64,000 bases of DNA, from assembly GCF_000208745.1 (NCBI RefSeq), contig NC_030859.1, forward strand, positions 18,736,680 through 18,800,679. Reading direction: 5' to 3'. The notes beneath the pieces were generated by a model that was given only the letters and a program-made list of their open reading frames with translations, had not been told where the DNA came from and made no database searches. Made by a program: the position numbers and the translations under genes. Source of the DNA: Theobroma cacao. Its lineage: Eukaryota; Streptophyta; Magnoliopsida; Malvales; Malvaceae. The first letter of the stretch is position 1. Each line of letters begins with the position of its first letter. Positions 11,566-22,833 of the stretch are shown here, piece after piece.

Positions 11566-14500
11566 TCGATGAAAGGAATCATTCCCTGTCTGTGTAAGCA
11601 AACCATTCGTGTCATCTGCAGTCATATGTAATGAAAATGCCGTCCTTTTAACACATCCCATCATGTCATATCAATGTTGAGGACTACATGCCTTCCTGCC
11701 AAGTGTCCGAGCCTAACTAGGAGCTCATAGCCATCGTTGACATTTCACCAGCTGCCTAACATTCTCAACCTACATCTAATTCGTAATCATACAAGATAAA
11801 TATTCATTTCTATCTCTTGCCGGCTTCAAAAGAATTTTAGTGTTTCTGTCTGTTCCCCATTCATTATGTTACCTTCTCCACTTATGGGCAGACAGTTTGG
11901 AATGTTCCAATGTTACAAAATTGTGGCTGCCATTTGCTCATGCTAGTCCAGATTTATAATTTTCTAAGCCTGTTTTTCCAAAATCAACAGGGTTGGTTTG
12001 TTGCTTGTCAACATGTCTACTTTTCACCCTATTTTTCTTTCTTTTGGCTTGGAGTTAACAGGGGTTGAAACTCCTCAGTGCAGCAGTCCAGGCACGAATC
12101 CTGGATGTATCAGAACTCCCTAGCAGGAATTACCTGAACCGATTTGAGTGCTTGAAAGTTATTGACATTCGTTTGCACTTTTCTCTCTCCTCGAGCAGGA
12201 TTCTTTTCTTCAATTCACAAGAAAGCATGAATGCTTTATTGTTGGCATTATTACAAGAGTGTCTGAGTGAGACCCATCTACGCATTCATGTCACAACATC
12301 TCCCACCATAATTTCCAGTTTCTTGTTGTCCAATTACTTTCTTGTCATTAAACTCTGAAAACAACTCACAAATTAATGCTGATGTAGCCAGGATGTCCGG
12401 GATCTTAAGCAAACATCCAACTGGCTTTACATAAGTTCTCATTCAACAAAGTTGGTAGGATTTCTATTCAAGGTTCTTGACCATGTCTATAGACTGGATT
12501 GAAATGATCCACATTTTACCCAGTTATAGATTCCATTGAATGGCCAGGATTGAAATGATCCATTTTTTACCGAGTTGTTATATAGCTTCCAATGAGTTGT
12601 TATCTGCTAACAGAATTTTTCATCTTTGCCAATGCTAATCAGGGACTTGCATTCAACATAGAAACCCAGGTGACTATGCCATGAAATTATAGGTTTGTGT
12701 CACGTCCCTCAATTAATGAATCACCACTTGCAAAATATCCAAAGAAACAGAACAAAAAAGAAATCCCCACTTTGCAACTATCTAATAAATGATCCTCCAT
12801 CTGTTGGAGACACTGTGCCAAGGGATTTCCAATTTCAGGACTTGTTCAATGCTGGGATTTGATAAAGACAGTTGCAGATGTATTTTGTGCAAAATTGCAA
12901 GGACTTATTAGAAGATGTCATGCAACTCTAAGCATTACGTTCTCAGCTTCTGATTTCAACACTGATGTGTACATAAAGCAATGGGGTAGGAACTTCCCTC
13001 AGCCATTCAAGTTTGCTAAATACCATTCAACTGATTGGAATTTTTCAAGACTAGGTCCACAATTGTCCTTTGGTGAACCAATAATCAACTGCACATCAAT
13101 AAAATGTACCACACACAAACTCATCCCCCAGAGCTGAGCGTGAAACACCAGCCATACCAAACATGGACATTAAGAAAATTGAAAGCCGACAAAGCATATG
13201 TAAAGAAAGATTGCCATGACCTAGAAATCAAAAGAAGATATACATAATATGCGAAAGAAGGTATCAAGAATATTTGAATTAAAAACTAGCCAACGCATCA
13301 AACTTCATCAATATCTCTTAGCAGTTTCTCAAACATGTCAACTGAGATGATTGAATAGTAATAAATTCATAAGAATGACAATATCTGGTTTTAATTTTAA
13401 TTTATCATCCCTTAAGCAGTTTTGGTTTTCAAAGGCTTGACAGCAATTCTTCAGACAGGCCAACTAAATGACAATTCTTCACATCTAACAAATAATACTA
13501 GAAAACAGGGGCCTTGCTCTGCAGTCAAATTAAACCTACTCATGGAGGAATAACAGAGGGACTGGCGAGCAGAAAAGTGTTAAATCAATATTGTCACTAG
13601 GCTGGTTGACATATCATTGACTTGTTGAATGCACTAACGTAATTGTCACTGAACCCCACCTGCTTTCACTATCACAAGGAGGTATATCTGGAAAAAGAGG
13701 TCCTAAAATCTCTTTAGGTTAGAAAAAGGGAGATCCTTCCCATTAATAAATTTTAAAATACCTAAAGCACTAAACAACATGAAGGTAAATAATAAATCTC
13801 ATGGATAGAGTTTTCTTAGGAAAAGCAGGCTGAGGTTAGCATGATACACACCCAAGGCAATGCAGTTTAGAACAATGCTGGCACCTGCTCTATCCTAATT
13901 CCTAAACATTCCTCATCCACCAATGATATCCTCTCTCTATTCATGATTTCACTTTTAGATTAACCGAACAGTGCCTTCTATTTCTATAATATTGATGGTA
14001 CTTAGACTGATTGAAATTCCAGCTTCAAATTACCACTTGAATGAAGAGCATTTAGACAGAAAAAAAAAACTTGAAAAAGAATGAGATTTGGAACTTTCTA
14101 TAGATATTAAACTTCCATACATCACAACAGCATTGGCTGCCTTCAGGAGGTTATTAATCTATCTAAGCTGACAAGGATAAAAAGACCACAAGTTCTACCA
14201 TACCCAACTCTAGCCAGGTTTCAGTTAAACATCCATAAGGTACTATAATGAAAACCAGGCAGCAAGGACCATCAACCATAAACATTCCGCTAAGGAAAAC
14301 TATTCACAGGTCCTTATATTTGCAGACTTCATAGTAAATGTTCCAATTCCATAGGCATTCATAAAAATGTGCATCTGCCTGAAGATTAATATCCATTTTA
14401 AGAAATCTTGAAGGTATGAGTGAGCTTATTTACAAGCTTACATGCATAAACTCAAATTGGAATGCAGAAAACAATCAGCATAAGTATGGCCATGCACATA

Positions 14501-14698
14501 ATCTTGAACAAAGAAAAAAAAAAAACGAATCCCCATATCAATCATAAACTTGTATTTTCCCTTTCCATTTTTTAGCTACATATCAGAATATCACTAAGAT
14601 CATTTACAATAAAAATTTACACCGGAAAGGACTTCCACACCAAGGATATTATGCCAAATGACACCATTCACCTCCCTAATTTGTACAACAAATGAATC
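11566..14698. other. Intergenic DNA, no gene recognised
   Basis: This stretch of moderate complexity contains several short open frames (for example 12065-12358 and 12859-13137) without family resemblance. It lies downstream of the minus-strand ARM gene, so its right part is probably that gene's 3' flank. Confidence 0.4.
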
Positions 14699-14704
14699 TT
14701 TATT
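14699..14704 (-). terminator. Possible polyadenylation signal of the ARM-repeat gene
   Basis: AATAAA on the minus strand, about 225 bases beyond the stop codon. Position fits a plant near-upstream element, but plant signals are loose. Confidence 0.35.
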
Positions 14705-14929
14705 CATCATACTGTTAATGAATAACTCTATACACCATCATTAAACAACTTGTTATCTCATCAAAGAATTCCTACAATCTTTATCATCGATTGATATTAA
14801 TCTTGACGAGATGGCAACCTATAGCTTATGACTGGTGTATAAAATTAAATACTATCAGTGCATCAAATATAAACACGCAACAAATACTCACCTCTAAGTC
14901 TACAGCCAAAAATCAAAATCCAAAACACT

Positions 14930-15886
14930 TCATATAGAATGATTCATCAAATCATTAATATTGTTAAACCTAGAATCCCTCACCTCATTACCATTCCCAT
15001 TTCCATCAACAACAAACTTCAACAAATCAACCGCCTTACTCTTCCCTTTAGCACTCCCATTCTCCGCCACCTCAGCAATACCTTCCATAATTTTAGTACC
15101 CATTTCTCTTACGTCTTTCCTCCCCTTCTCGCTGCCGCATCTCGCCAAATTCAACAGCGCCGCCACCGCGTTTTCCCTTATTCTTGCACTAGCTCCAGTC
15201 CCTTCATCCAGCAAATCACCCAAAACCCTAACCCCGCCAGCCTTACTCATTGCTTCTTCACTCTCTTCGCACCCCGCAATCTGCGCCAGCACCGCCGTGG
15301 CATCCTCCACGATCCCCGTCCTCGCATCCCTAACTATCAACGACACCAACGCGGGAACCGCCCCGAGATCCACCAAACTCGCCCGATTCAACGGGTACAG
15401 CGCGATCCCAAACAACGCCTTCAACGCATCCTTTATTGACCGCGGCGGCGCGTTGGCGGCGGTAATAATCGACAGCAGCGAGTAAAGAATATCGCGTTTC
15501 GACCCAATTATCGGACGGTACGACTCGTCAGCGATGAGCAGGCTGTGGAGCGTGGCGGCGGTGGACTGAACCGCGGCGGGTGAAGGCGAATTGCTTAGCA
15601 CGTGGGACAACGCGTCGAGGAGGCCGCGCGTGGACATGAGAGAAGAGCGTGACGTAATCGAGAGATTCAATAAAGTAGCGGCGGCGCTTTCCTGTAAAGT
15701 CGGAGAAGATCCGTAAAGCGTTTCAGAAAGGTAAGGGACTGCTCCTGCTTCAGCTATCAACGGTCGGCTCTCTGGGTCGTGTTTAGATATCAGCCTTAAT
15801 TCGGACAAAGCCTCGGTTCGGGTCCGTTCGGAAACTGAGCTCAGTTTGGCTACGAGGGTTCGAGCGGTCCGACGTTTCACTTCCAT
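14930..15886 (-). CDS. ARM-repeat protein (PUB-ARM related, no U-box)
   Basis: An intronless 318-aa frame starts at an ATG (MEVKRRTARTLVAKLSSVSE). It carries tandem armadillo helices: LISKHDPESRPLIAEAGAVP (about 33-52), a TLQESAAATLLNLSI repeat (about 63-77), STAATLHSLL, the DALKALFGIALYPLNRASLVDLGAVPALV region (about 152-180), EDATAVLAQIAGCEE and RENAVAALLNLARCGSEKG. These are the ARM repeats of the plant U-box/ARM superfamily. No U-box is present, as in several stand-alone plant ARM proteins of about 320 aa. Such proteins serve as protein-interaction scaffolds, some in defence or hormone signalling; a specific role is not shown. The gene is clearly GC-richer than its surroundings. An AATAAA lies downstream. 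Confidence 0.9.
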   Translation of the reverse strand: MEVKRRTARTLVAKLSSVSERTRTEALSELRLISKHDPESRPLIAEAGAVPYLSETLYGSSPTLQESAAATLLNLSITSRSSLMSTRGLLDALSHVLSNSPSPAAVQSTAATLHSLLIADESYRPIIGSKRDILYSLLSIITAANAPPRSIKDALKALFGIALYPLNRASLVDLGAVPALVSLIVRDARTGIVEDATAVLAQIAGCEESEEAMSKAGGVRVLGDLLDEGTGASARIRENAVAALLNLARCGSEKGRKDVREMGTKIMEGIAEVAENGSAKGKSKAVDLLKFVVDGNGNGNEVRDSRFNNINDLMNHSI

Positions 15887-16259
15887 TGTTTGGTGTTTGG
15901 TCTGGTTGGGGAAGTGTTTGGTCTGATTTGGCTTCGGGATGAAGTTGTAAGAAATGGTGGAGAAGAGAGAGATTCAAAGGGTAAGAAATGGGAGAAAAAC
16001 TGAAAAAGATTTGTTTTGACCCTTTTTTTTGTGTGTAAATGATGGCAGTTGCATTTATTGTTCCAAGTTGCCGCCATTTTTATTTATTTGTTGTTTTAGG
16101 AAAATTATGGAGCTTTGACTTTTAATCAAAATTATACAATTTTTTTTTAAAGAAAAAAGTGTTTTGTCATTTTTATTGCTTTTTAATATTTTTTTTAAAT
16201 TGGGTGTGCACGAGATTTGACTGTTTTTGTGAAGTGACGTAATTAGTGAGTGAAAGAAG
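15887..16259 (-). promoter_or_regulatory. Upstream region of the ARM-repeat gene
   Basis: The 5' flank on the minus strand contains a purine/pyrimidine-rich leader near 15950-16010 and an A/T-rich region beyond. No TATA box was assigned with confidence. Confidence 0.3.
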
Positions 16260-16510
16260 GAATGATATGTTTAGATTATTTATATTTTATAATAAAAAAT
16301 AAAATTAATAAATTTTAATATTATAATTTTTAAGAGATAAAAGTGATAAAATTTTGATTCTTTTGATTAAAAATCGAACGGATCGAATCAATTTGATGTT
16401 TGATTGATTCAGTTCTTTTTCAAGTTTAATTTAATTTTTGAAAATATTAGATCTATTTGGTTTTTAATTTTGATTGATAGATCGAATCGATCAATTGCTC
16501 ACCCTTAGGT
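16260..16510. repeat. Dispersed repeat, copy 2
   Basis: Same order and orientation as 11260-11565: an AT-rich TTTAGATTATTTATATTTTATAA start and a GATCGAATCGATCAATTGCTCACCC end. Confidence 0.5.
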
Positions 16511-16609
16511 TTGATTGACTAATGTGATTTGGTAATGCTAAAGATTTGATGTTTGCTACAAAATACAATTCAAGTATTATTTTTATTTATAATTAAAGGT
16601 TGAGTAATT

Positions 16610-16877
16610 ATGTTTTATCAAAACGTCACTTATCATTTTATATTATGTGATGTTCACATGATATGATGGATTGATTACGTGATATTTTCATTATCTGTGT
16701 TAGTATTACATCAATGTCATATCTATGAAATGATAGATATCATTATGATTAATAATAATTAATTAAATATTAATTATAAAAATCTACTTAATTTAAAATA
16801 AAAATATAAAAATTTAATTGAATATAATAAAAATTATCTTGAATAGTTTAATAGCGTTTCAACCTTCAAAATATTAT
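16610..16877. mobile_element. MITE copy (degraded)
   Basis: It resembles the fold-back MITE at 7657-8111: an inverted TCACTTATCATTTTATA arm near 16626 and a right arm ending CAAAATATTATG. Confidence 0.45.
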
Positions 16878-17000
16878 GTTGTTTCTTTTATTGTTGCTAC
16901 TAGAATTTTGTTGATGTATCATTGAAGGTAAATATTTTTATTTGAAAACTTTTAAATTTTATTAAAAAATATGTACTTTTTAACATATCTTAATATGTGC

Positions 17001-17289
17001 TAATATCAATAAATTATAACAGTATTTATATATTAATAAATTAAAATAAATTAAAATTTTTATATTAATAATATTATTATTGAAATAACCAATTAAACTT
17101 TTCACAAATTTACTTTTATATATTTAATAAAATGGAGTATAAAGTAAAAGATAATATTAGCGTTTAAAGATTTTGTTTAATAATAAATGTAATTATCACC
17201 CTCACAAAAGAATTGATTTTTAATCATTAGTCTGAAAGAAAATAAAGATAAGCATGAATATGATTTTCATGCATCACATCACTTCTTAT
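17001..17289. repeat. Direct repeat left of CNL1
   Basis: A roughly 290-base block beginning TAATATCAATAAATTA and ending near CACATCACTTC is repeated in the same order at 22530-22833. Shared landmarks include ATAACCAAT(C/T)AAACTTT, a purine-rich AAGATA(A/G)AATTAG-like segment and TGATTTTCAT. The pair brackets CNL1. Confidence 0.65.
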
Positions 17290-17904
17290 AAAATAAATAT
17301 ATTACTTATAAATTAGGTAAACATTTTAAATGTATTATTTAATCCTACTATATTTTATTTAATAAAATATATTAGTTTCATGTCACCATTTTTCACTTTC
17401 ATTTCATTTTTTTTAAATTATAAAATAAACATATAAACGTATTACATTACCATATAAAAATAAAACAATTAAACATCGTTAGAAGAAAATAAAACAATTT
17501 TAATATCAATTTTAACATTTACATCATAATTAATTAACATTAATTATATTTTATACGCTTTTTATTGAAAATTTCTTATATGATGTTATCAACTATATAA
17601 TAAATAAATAATTTAAATTATTACTTGATTAATTATATTTGTTTTGTCACATTATTATTTTATTTTTTATATAATAAGAACTTTTTTAATGTTATTTTAT
17701 TTCTTTCTTTTTCCTTTTCCTTTTTGGTTTTATAAGCCACGTAGGCCCTTGAAAATGTTTCTTTATAAAAGACAAAACCTGGCAAAAGTCAATGGCTATA
17801 TGAAGAAAAGTCAGCAAACTGAAGAAGAAAAGGTATATGCCCCTTCATTTCACCATTCACACTTGGATCATTTGTATTTCCTTTTGTTTCAGAAAGGGGA
17901 AAAA

Positions 17905-20900
17905 ATGTCAGCTGTTGGAGAGGCTGCTCTATCAGCGTTCTTTGGCGTGCTATTTAGCAAGTTTGACTCCCCTGAGTTGCTCAAGTTTGCTCGTGAAAAG
18001 CAAGTCCATGGTGAGATCAAGAAGTGGGAAAAGATGTTACAGAGCATCCGTGCAGTGCTTGATGATGCAGAGGAGAAGCAGATGAGAAATGGGCCGGTGA
18101 AAATCTGGTTAGCTGAGCTCCAGGACTTAGCTTACGACTTGGATGACTTGTTGGACGAGTTTGCTACTGAGGTTTCGAGGCAGAGGTTGATACAGGAACA
18201 TCGAACTGGTGCGGGTAAGGTACATAAATTGGTTCCTGCTTTGTGTTTTAGTCCAGGTGCTGTCATATTTAATAGTAAGATGTTGTCCAAGATAAAAGAG
18301 ATCACTGCTAGATTACAAGAATTATTTACACAAAAATTGAATTTGGAATTGAGAGAGACTGTGGGTGGAAGGGCAAAGGGAGTGAAAGAAAGGTTGCCAA
18401 CTACTTCTTTGGTGAATGAAGTTCATGTCTATGGTAGGGAAAATGACAAGAAGGCGATATTTGAATTGCTTTTGAGGAATGATGGTAGTGATGATGGAGT
18501 TTCTGTTATTCCCATCATTGGCATGGGAGGGATTGGGAAAACAACCCTGACTCAGCTTGTCTATAATGATAATAACATAAATGATTACTTTGATCTCAAA
18601 GCATGGGTATGTGTTTCTGAAGATTTTGATGTGGTTAAGGTGACAAAAACAATTTTACAGTCAATAACTTCTGAACCATGTGATGTCAACGATCTAAATT
18701 TGCTTCAAGTAAAATTGAAGGAGAAGCTCTTCAAGAAGAAATTTTTGCTTGTTTTGGATGATGTTTGGAATGAGAATTACAATGATTGGACCATCCTTCG
18801 TTCTCCTTTTGAAGTAGGGGCAAGAGAAAGCAAAATTATTGTGACCACTCGTAGTCACCTTGTTTCGTCAGTTATGGGCACCATTCCAGGTTATTCACTG
18901 CAAGAGTTATCGAATGATGATTGTTTGTCTGTCTTTACTCAACATGCATTAGGAGCAAGAGATTTCAGTGGACATCCAAAGTTAAAAGAATTTGGTGAGG
19001 AGATAGTGAGAAAGTGTAATGGCCTGCCTTTAGCAGCAAAAACAATCGGAGGCATACTACGCACTAGCATGGACCCTGATGCTTGGAAAGACGTATTGAA
19101 GAGCAAGATATGGGATATGCCAGTAGAGAATAGTGGTATAATTCCAGCTCTTTGGTTGAGCTATTATCATCTTCCCCCACATTTAAAGCAATGTTTTGCG
19201 TATTGCGCCATACTTCCTAAGGGTTATGAGTTTGGAGAGAAGGATATAGTCTTGCTATGGATGGCAGAAGGTTTTCTACAGCAAGCAGCTGATAAAACAC
19301 AAATTGAAGATCTAGGTGGCAAGTACTTTCGAGATCTAGTGTCAAGGTCATTGTTTCAAATATCTAGCCGGGATAGATCTCAATTTGTAATGCATGACCT
19401 TATCAATGACCTAGCTCAATCTGTTGCGGAAGAAATATGCTGTAGAGTAGAGGGTGATAAGAAGCTTAAATTTTCACAACGAGTTCGCCATTCATCTTAT
19501 GTGGGTGAGTTGTTTGACGGAGTTAAAAAGTTTGAGTCCTTTCATGAAATGAAGCATCTGCGTACTTTCCTACCTTTGAGGTTGGCGAGCTATGGACCAC
19601 GCCCTTACTTAACCACCATTGTTCTCACTGAATTATTGCCGAAATTAAGATATTTAAGGGTGCTCTCTCTGAGAAGATACTACATCACGAAGTTACTGGA
19701 TTCTATTGGACATTTAAGGCATGTTCGATACCTAAATTTTTCTCACACTAGCATAAAGTGTTTACCTGATTCAATTAGTACCCTTTCCAATTTAGAGACC
19801 TTGATATTATGCTGGTGTATTAATCTTGAGAAGTTACCCTCAGGAATGGGCATGTTGATCAACCTACGGCATCTTGATACTACTGGTGCAGCTTCTCTAA
19901 AAGGGATGCCAGTTGGAATTGGTGGACTAACATATCTCCGAACATTATCAAATTTTGTTGTTAGCCACGGTAATGGATATCAAATAAGAGAGATGAAGAA
20001 TTTATCAAATCTCAAAGGAAGACTTTCCATTTCAGGATTGGAGAATGTTGTTGAAGTTAGAGATGCATTGGAGGCTAAGTTGCATGAGAAGTCAGGTTTA
20101 AATTGGTTAGAGCTAAAGTGGAGTATGGAGTTTGCTAATAGTTTAAGATCGGAAAGTGTTGAAAGGGATATATTAAATTGGCTTCAACCCAATGAAGAGC
20201 TTAAGGAGCTTGCAATCAAATATTATGGTGTTACAATATTCCCAGCTTGGGTAGGAGATCCTTCATTCAAATATTTATTGTCTTTAAATCTTGAATATTG
20301 TAAGTATTGCAGATTGTTGCCATCGCTTGGAAAACTGCCTTTGCTGAGAAACCTTTGTATTAGGGGAATGAGTAGTATAAAGAGTGTTGGCATTGAACTC
20401 TTTGGAGAGAATTGCTTAAATGGATTTATGTCATTAGAGACTCTTTGTTATGAGGATATGCCAGCTTGGAAGGAGTGGAACCCTTGTGAAGTTGATGAGC
20501 AAATTGAAAAATTCCCCTTCCTCCGTGAGCTTTCTATTGTAGAATGCCCAAAAATATTAGGAAGATTACCTAAACATCTTCCTTCCTTAGAGAAGCTTAT
20601 GGTTCGTGAATGCAAGCAGTTGGAAGTTTCAATTTCGAGTCTGCCGAAGCTTCATGAACTAGAAATCGATGGATGTAAGGAGGTGGTTCTCAAAAGTTCT
20701 GCAGACCTTCGCTCATTGAACATTGTCTCCATTTCAAGGGTTTCAAAGTTTACAGGGTTGATGCCAATGTTGACAACAGTAGAAAATCTTATGATTAATG
20801 GCTGTAACGAGCTGACTTCATTGTGGCAAAATGAGGTGGGACTACTGGGCCATTGGAGGTCCCTTCACAGTTTGGAAATTTTGAGTTGCCCACGACTTAT

Positions 20901-22122
20901 CTCCTTGGAGGCAGAGGAAGAAGGAGAGCTGATGCAGTTTAGGCCCTTTTGCAATATCAAGTCTTTGATAATAGGGTATTGTGAAAGCCTTGAGAAGCTA
21001 CCTAATGCCTTCCACAACCTCACATCTCTGAGAGAGCTACAGATTGAAAACTGCTCAAAATTGATTTCTTTTTCGGACACCAGGTTGCCATTTACTCTGA
21101 AAAAGCTGGTGATCAGTAATCATAACAATTTGCAGTATTTGTTAGATGGAGAGATTATCAACACCCAGGATTCTCTCCTTGAGCATTTGGAAATTGCATC
21201 ATGTCCATCTCTCATGTCCTTATCGTCAAGATGTGAGCTACCAATTAATCTTCAACATCTCAAGATCAGTGATTGCTCAAAATTGGCATCCTTATCATCA
21301 AGTGGCAAGTTACCTACAGGGCTCAAACACCTAACGGTTAGGAATTGCCCTGAGCTGGAATCCATTGCACAAGAATTTCACAACAATACTTCGCTTGAAT
21401 TTATTCGTATCAGCTGGTGTAAACGTATTGCTTATTTTCCCCGATTGGACAAGCTCAACTATCTTCAGGCAATTGTAACAGAATATTGTCCAAGTCTGAT
21501 TTCCTTCGGAACGGGTGGATTGCCCACCATCAACCTCAAAGTGCTCCGGATTTATAAATGTGAAGAACTGAGGGGTTTGCCTAACTACATTCACAACCTC
21601 ACCTCACTTCAAGAATTGGAGATATCAAATTGTCCGCATATCATATCCTTCCCAGAAGAGGGCCTTCCTACCAGCTTAATAACTCTTCGAGTGTCCAATT
21701 TCAAGCTCTGTAGGCCACTGTTTGAATGGGGATTGCATAGACTAACCTCCCTTAAAGTCCTATCCATTAAAGGTGGATGTCCAGATGTACTGTCATTTCC
21801 ACAAGAAGAGATGGGAATGATGCTGCCGACCACTCTTACTAGCCTCACCATTGAAGATTTTCCAAATCTGAAATCACTATCTTCCAAGGGTTTTCAGATC
21901 CTCAACTCTCTTGAATTTTTGTGGATTGCCATATGCCCTAAGCTCACATCCCTTCCAAGAACAAACCTTCTTCTGTCACTGTTACAATTGCATATTGATG
22001 ATTGTCCTCGACTGAAACAACGGTGCAGAAAAGATAAAGGGCAAGAGTGGTCCAAGATAGCCCACGTACCTCGTGTTGAAATTGATGGTAGACTCATTCA
22101 TGATCTAGAAGAGCAAAGCTAA
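17905..22122 (+). CDS. CNL1: coiled-coil NB-ARC LRR disease resistance protein (RPP13-like 1 / R3a type), intact
   Basis: One uninterrupted 1405-aa frame. The start MSAVGEAALSAFF is chosen because it matches the N-termini of the cluster paralogs; the frame stays open upstream with another ATG at 17755. Seen: an Rx-type coiled coil (1-150) with the EDVID-like LAYDLDDLLDEFAT (75-88), P-loop GMGGIGKTT (206-214), RNBS-A DLKAWVCVSEDFD, kinase-2 LLVLDDVW (281-288), RNBS-B KIIVTTRS (310-317), GLPLA (373-377), RNBS-D QCFAYCAILPKGYEF and MHDL (496-499), then about 850 residues of irregular LRRs. CNLs of this class are intracellular immune receptors: ADP/ATP switching in NB-ARC and ligand sensing by the LRR. 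All switch motifs look intact, so it could be functional. The recognised effector cannot be read from sequence. Confidence 0.95.
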   Translation: MSAVGEAALSAFFGVLFSKFDSPELLKFAREKQVHGEIKKWEKMLQSIRAVLDDAEEKQMRNGPVKIWLAELQDLAYDLDDLLDEFATEVSRQRLIQEHRTGAGKVHKLVPALCFSPGAVIFNSKMLSKIKEITARLQELFTQKLNLELRETVGGRAKGVKERLPTTSLVNEVHVYGRENDKKAIFELLLRNDGSDDGVSVIPIIGMGGIGKTTLTQLVYNDNNINDYFDLKAWVCVSEDFDVVKVTKTILQSITSEPCDVNDLNLLQVKLKEKLFKKKFLLVLDDVWNENYNDWTILRSPFEVGARESKIIVTTRSHLVSSVMGTIPGYSLQELSNDDCLSVFTQHALGARDFSGHPKLKEFGEEIVRKCNGLPLAAKTIGGILRTSMDPDAWKDVLKSKIWDMPVENSGIIPALWLSYYHLPPHLKQCFAYCAILPKGYEFGEKDIVLLWMAEGFLQQAADKTQIEDLGGKYFRDLVSRSLFQISSRDRSQFVMHDLINDLAQSVAEEICCRVEGDKKLKFSQRVRHSSYVGELFDGVKKFESFHEMKHLRTFLPLRLASYGPRPYLTTIVLTELLPKLRYLRVLSLRRYYITKLLDSIGHLRHVRYLNFSHTSIKCLPDSISTLSNLETLILCWCINLEKLPSGMGMLINLRHLDTTGAASLKGMPVGIGGLTYLRTLSNFVVSHGNGYQIREMKNLSNLKGRLSISGLENVVEVRDALEAKLHEKSGLNWLELKWSMEFANSLRSESVERDILNWLQPNEELKELAIKYYGVTIFPAWVGDPSFKYLLSLNLEYCKYCRLLPSLGKLPLLRNLCIRGMSSIKSVGIELFGENCLNGFMSLETLCYEDMPAWKEWNPCEVDEQIEKFPFLRELSIVECPKILGRLPKHLPSLEKLMVRECKQLEVSISSLPKLHELEIDGCKEVVLKSSADLRSLNIVSISRVSKFTGLMPMLTTVENLMINGCNELTSLWQNEVGLLGHWRSLHSLEILSCPRLISLEAEEEGELMQFRPFCNIKSLIIGYCESLEKLPNAFHNLTSLRELQIENCSKLISFSDTRLPFTLKKLVISNHNNLQYLLDGEIINTQDSLLEHLEIASCPSLMSLSSRCELPINLQHLKISDCSKLASLSSSGKLPTGLKHLTVRNCPELESIAQEFHNNTSLEFIRISWCKRIAYFPRLDKLNYLQAIVTEYCPSLISFGTGGLPTINLKVLRIYKCEELRGLPNYIHNLTSLQELEISNCPHIISFPEEGLPTSLITLRVSNFKLCRPLFEWGLHRLTSLKVLSIKGGCPDVLSFPQEEMGMMLPTTLTSLTIEDFPNLKSLSSKGFQILNSLEFLWIAICPKLTSLPRTNLLLSLLQLHIDDCPRLKQRCRKDKGQEWSKIAHVPRVEIDGRLIHDLEEQS

Positions 22123-22529
22123 AAGTTGTCTGATCGCTATACAGGAGGGAAAACAGGGTATGCCTACATTGAAATGGTTGTTTCCTTTACTCAAAGTTGA
22201 TTATAAATTTTATAATAACAGTGTGCATTGCCTTGTAATAGTATGAATCTGTACAACAATGAGGTGGACAATAACCTGCAAATTTGTCTACAATAAGATT
22301 GCTGCTGACTCTTTTCTACCAGGTCTGACAGCCAAAACAGCTCAGAATGTTCAAGAGTGGCAAATTTATGTCTGCTCCTTCCAGCAAAAGAGCCAAAAGA
22401 TGAAGGGATTGAGAGGTTGGTCTAAACTCTGCAACTTTTAGTTGTCACCAACATAGCAAAATTGAAAGATATTAAAGTTTTGATTTAAACTCAGTTATTT
22501 TTTTTCCCATTGATAAACTTGGTATGTAG
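22123..22529. other. 3' flank of CNL1
   Basis: Probable 3' UTR and flank. No further coding signal. Confidence 0.4.
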
Positions 22530-22833
22530 TAATATCAATAAATTACACAATTATTTATATACTAATAATTAACATTAATTAATTTTTTTTTGTTTTGTAA
22601 ATATTAATCATATCATTATTGATATAACCAATCAAACTTTCCAAAAAATTTAATTTTATATTTATTCTTTAAAATGGATTATAAGGTGAAAGATAGAATT
22701 AGGACTTAAAACATTTTGTTTAATAGTAAGTGTATATATTTCCCTCTCAAAGAATTGAGTTTTAATAAAATTATAATTAATCAAGAAATAAGTTTAACGT
22801 GAATTTGATTTTCATATGTCACATCATTTCATA
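22530..22833. repeat. Direct repeat right of CNL1
   Basis: Second copy of the block at 17001-17289, same orientation, about 5.5 kb away. Confidence 0.65.

Noticed and set aside
12065..13137. Two frames of 97 and 92 aa between the tRNA and the ARM gene
   Set aside because: No recognisable domain and no supporting splice structure.
14939..15485. Plus-strand frames of 166 and 174 aa over the ARM gene
   Set aside because: They lie antisense to a well-supported ARM-repeat gene in GC-richer DNA; no domain.
20865..22097. Minus-strand open frames opposite CNL1 (and similar ones opposite CNL2 and psi-CNL4)
   Set aside because: They are antisense shadows of LRR coding sequence without independent motifs.
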